Part shown: one piece after another, positions 62,020-64,000 of the stretch | Layout: each line of letters begins with the position of its first letter | Position numbering within the stretch: the stretch's first letter is position 1 | Assembly: GCA_050952465.1 (NCBI GenBank) | Contig: JBMNKZ010000007.1 | Location: 434,001-498,000 of the forward strand | Source: DUPU01 sp050952465 | GTDB taxonomy: Bacteria > Bacillota > Dehalobacteriia > Dehalobacteriales > Dehalobacteriaceae | Length of the DNA stretch: 64,000 nucleotides | Direction of reading: 5' to 3' | Notes under the pieces: model-generated | The model's input: the letters and a program-made list of their open reading frames with translations, nothing else | Database searches by the model: none | What the model was told of the DNA's origin: nothing | Position numbers and translations under genes: made by a program

Positions 62020-62365
62020 AAATCTACCTCACTTTCTCTTACCTTTTTATCTTACCATAGGACTTAATTTATGACAGCTAGTTAGATTTGTAATTTATTT
62101 GGTAATAATTTTGAAAGATTTGAAAGTTAATATTTTGTTAACTAAAAATCAATAACCCATTAGTTTAGGTATAAAACTAACAAGTGAAACTTCTTGCCGA
62201 AAATAAAATTGTCGAAATCAGTGTAGTAATTATTAACATTAACTATACTATTCAATAATTCCGTATATTTTTATGGTATAAATAGCAATAATTACAAAAA
62301 AAATATTGAAAAGTGGTATATATATGGTATACTAGTTTTGACAGAATAATAGAAAGGATAAATAT
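62020..62365. other. AT-rich control region of the GntR gene
   Basis: 346 bases without a gene. The right half holds operator-like TATGGTATA sites (62272-62280 and 62323-62331) and the promoter of the GntR regulator. Nothing else is distinguishable. Confidence 0.6.
62306..62333 (+). promoter_or_regulatory. Promoter/operator of the GntR gene
   Basis: TTGAAA (62306-62311), 16-base spacer, TATACT (62328-62333). The spacer and -10 contain GTGGTATATATATGGTATAC, so a repressor bound to the TATGGTATA site would block the promoter. Confidence 0.6.
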
Positions 62366-62998
62366 ATGCAAAAGAAAGAATCCTTAGCAAAAAGTATTTA
62401 TTTACTTCTAAGAAAAGAAATAATTTCATGTAATATTGAACCTGGTGAGATAATCCAGGAAAGCATGTTGATAGAGAAGTATAATGTTAGCAAAACTCCT
62501 ATTAGAGAAGCTTTAAACCGACTGAAACAGGAGAAACTGGTCACATCTATACCTTATAGAGGTTATATGGTAACTCCCCTATCTTATAAGCATATTAAAG
62601 ATACTCTGGAATTGCGGGAAATCATAGAAGTAGCTGCGTGCCGAATTGTTACTGAGCGAAACGACAAGGAGGATATTCTGGAAATTGAACAAGAAACAAA
62701 ACAATTGCTTTTACTGAAGGATTATAATTACTTAGACTACATGGAATGGAATAAGAAGTTTCATCTTGACATGGCGAAAGCTACTAAAAACGAAAAGATT
62801 TATTCAACATTATCCGGTATTTTTGATGAGATTTATCGTTATTTATTTAAAGGAATCCGAGCTGAAAAAATTGGACCACGAATAAATATTCACCTAGATA
62901 TCCTCAATGCAGTTAAATCTGGAAATGTACAATTAGCCATGGATTTAACCAGAGAACACCTGCGGGATTCCGGAAAGTCACTTTTAGAATTATTCTAA
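62366..62998 (+). CDS. GntR-family regulator with FCD effector domain
   Basis: A 210-residue transcription factor. The N-terminal winged helix (SIYLLLRKEIISCNIEPGEIIQESMLIEKYNVSKTPIREALNRL) and a C-terminal all-helical FCD domain (ELREIIEVAACRIV..., NKKFHLDMAKATKN, HLDILNAVKSGNVQLA) place it in the FadR/GntR subgroup, with histidines that often bind a metal and a carboxylate ligand. Operator-like sites lie in its own promoter and before the M20 peptidase gene at 63092, suggesting autoregulation and control of that gene. Confidence 0.9.
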   Translation: MQKKESLAKSIYLLLRKEIISCNIEPGEIIQESMLIEKYNVSKTPIREALNRLKQEKLVTSIPYRGYMVTPLSYKHIKDTLELREIIEVAACRIVTERNDKEDILEIEQETKQLLLLKDYNYLDYMEWNKKFHLDMAKATKNEKIYSTLSGIFDEIYRYLFKGIRAEKIGPRINIHLDILNAVKSGNVQLAMDLTREHLRDSGKSLLELF

Positions 62999-63042
62999 AT
63001 TCTCCGAGAGGAATTTAACTCTGAAAGGAGTTTTTTAGGACA

Positions 63043-63067
63043 ACTGGTATCTTTATGGTATACCAGT
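63043..63067 (+). promoter_or_regulatory. Palindromic operator-like site before the M20 peptidase gene
   Basis: Inverted repeat ACTGGTAT (63043-63050) / ATACCAGT (63060-63067). The overlapping core TATGGTATA (63054-63062) is the same as the sites at 62272 and 62323. Likely bound by the GntR regulator. Confidence 0.55.
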
Positions 63068-63091
63068 CTAATTAGAGAGGAGGAGAATAGG

Positions 63092-64000
63092 TTGGACAAA
63101 ATTAAGAGTTTTATTGATAAGGAATTTAATAGAGATCGGTTAATTAAAACGACATTGAAAGTATTATCAACCCCCAGCCCCCAGACTGATAAATTTGAAG
63201 AGGAGCCCTTGGTAAAGGATTTTATTAAAGATGTTATATCTCCATATGTGAGTGAGTATTTACCGGTAGAAATTGATGAAAAAGGAAACCTGATTGCAAG
63301 CATTGGTGCTTTAGACACAAAAGGTATTATGCTTGTCGGTTACGCAATGACACCTCAAGCCGGAACAATGAAAGATGCTTATGTAGGGCAAATCACTCCC
63401 GGCGAAAAATATGGTTATGATATTGAATGTTTCCGTGGGCGGGGTTCCTGTGAGCAGAAGGGTTCTTTAAGTGCTATGCTAGAGGCTTTGAGTATCGTGG
63501 CTAAGTATAAGGAGAAACTGAAAGGCAGTTTTGTTTTTGTATGCAGTACGGCAGGGAGACTGGGCGTCATGATTCATTGCAATACATAATGGATAAATCG
63601 AACTTTTCTGTAGACACAGCTATCATTGGTCTGGGCACAAACAATGAGGTTTGTCTGGGAAATAAAGGGCGCATTGATGTTATTATTGAGGTATGGGGCA
63701 AGCCTTGCCACAGCAGTACCCCTGATAAAGGTATTAATGCCATCGAAGGTGCAGCAGAAGTTATGAACACCTTGAAGAAAGTTATTCCTAATGCAACCCA
63801 TCCGTTCCTAGGTAAGTCAACGTTTGCCCCCATGTATATTGAAAGTTTTCCTCGGGCTACCCACACCATCCAGGAGAAGATGCGTCATCTCTTACGACCG
63901 GCGGCTGATGCCGGGTGAATCCCCGGAGGAAGCCATGCGGCAGATAAAGGATGCCCTTAAAGAGCATTAGAAGGGTATCGAATTGAAGTTAAAGCGGGGG
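63092..64000 (+). pseudogene. M20-family peptidase gene with three frameshifts (runs off window)
   Basis: ArgE/DapE-type metallohydrolase homologue. The TTG start (63092) has AGGAGGAG upstream. Frame 1 of the product runs to 63556; loss of one G in a G run (63554-63556) moves the match to another frame, where ETGRHDSLQYIMDK continues. At 63880 an extra A shifts it back, and DRRLMPGESPEEAMRQIKDALKEH follows. At 63968 a TAG results from a missing T, after which the next frame reads LEGYRIEVKAG to the window edge. All three are single-base changes. The M20 metal motif HxD is replaced by YAMT and the bridging Asp by Glu (GRGSCEQKG), so even repaired it belongs to an atypical subgroup. The GntR gene is directly upstream. 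Confidence 0.8.

Overview
The window is a compact, AT-rich, low-GC Gram-positive (Clostridia-like) chromosome segment from an anaerobe. Supporting signs are strong AGGAGG ribosome sites, frequent TTG/GTG starts, ferredoxin-linked enzymes (iorAB, a 4Fe-4S ferredoxin partner, a QueG-like Fe-S protein), oxygen-independent amino-acid metabolism, and the rpsF-ssb-rpsR / DUF2232 / DHH / rplI / lonC / dnaB block typical of Peptococcaceae and Thermoanaerobacterales relatives. Two recoded stop codons stand out. selD has an in-frame UGA (selenocysteine) at 47909. A decayed dimethylamine methyltransferase gene has an in-frame UAG at 14816, exactly where MtbB proteins carry pyrrolysine. The combination suggests a Desulfitobacterium/Dehalobacterium-like lineage, but the species cannot be fixed from the window alone.

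Layout. 1-6 kb: indolepyruvate:ferredoxin oxidoreductase (iorAB), a YkgJ protein, DUF3243, oligoendopeptidase F and an FmdE-like protein. 6.1-8.3 kb: a surface protein with a copper-amine-oxidase-type N-domain and three PKD repeats. 8.3-12.9 kb: an accessory module made of a perfect promoter followed by an 85-nt leader and a strong terminator, a HutP-like antiterminator gene pointing the other way, then a fumarate-reductase-like flavoprotein, a ferredoxin and a sodium:solute symporter. 13-16.8 kb: a MoxR ATPase and a CoxE-type VWA protein placed divergently around the mtbB pseudogene. 16.9-19.6 kb: ilvBN and a small membrane protein. 19.6-27.7 kb: a TGS/uridine-kinase-like nucleoside kinase, an HlyD/ABC-2 exporter, an M29 aminopeptidase, a small holin-like membrane protein and ornithine carbamoyltransferase.

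27.8-33.1 kb is a minus-strand nucleoside-uptake and salvage operon (BMP lipoprotein, ATPase, two permeases, xpt), with a transposase gene just upstream. 35-42 kb holds a PAP2 phosphatase, an overlooked 55-residue zinc-ribbon protein, a MidA-like methyltransferase, a YyaL-like protein with a degenerate active site, an L,D-transpeptidase with a possible AUA start, a CBS-ACT protein, a LUD protein and a MoeB/ThiF protein. 42-50 kb: signal peptidase, D,D-carboxypeptidase, RNase HI, a LysR regulator, YchF, CvpA, and a selenium pair (selD and a shortened yedF) next to a QueG-like protein. 50.5-58.5 kb: the ribosomal/replication block, with a candidate S6:S18 autoregulatory leader. 58.6-64 kb: a patatin, MsrAB, a phosphodiester glycosidase with its membrane partner, and a GntR regulator with repeated operator-like sites in front of an M20-peptidase gene broken by three single-base frameshifts at the window edge.

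No rRNA, tRNA or CRISPR array was seen.
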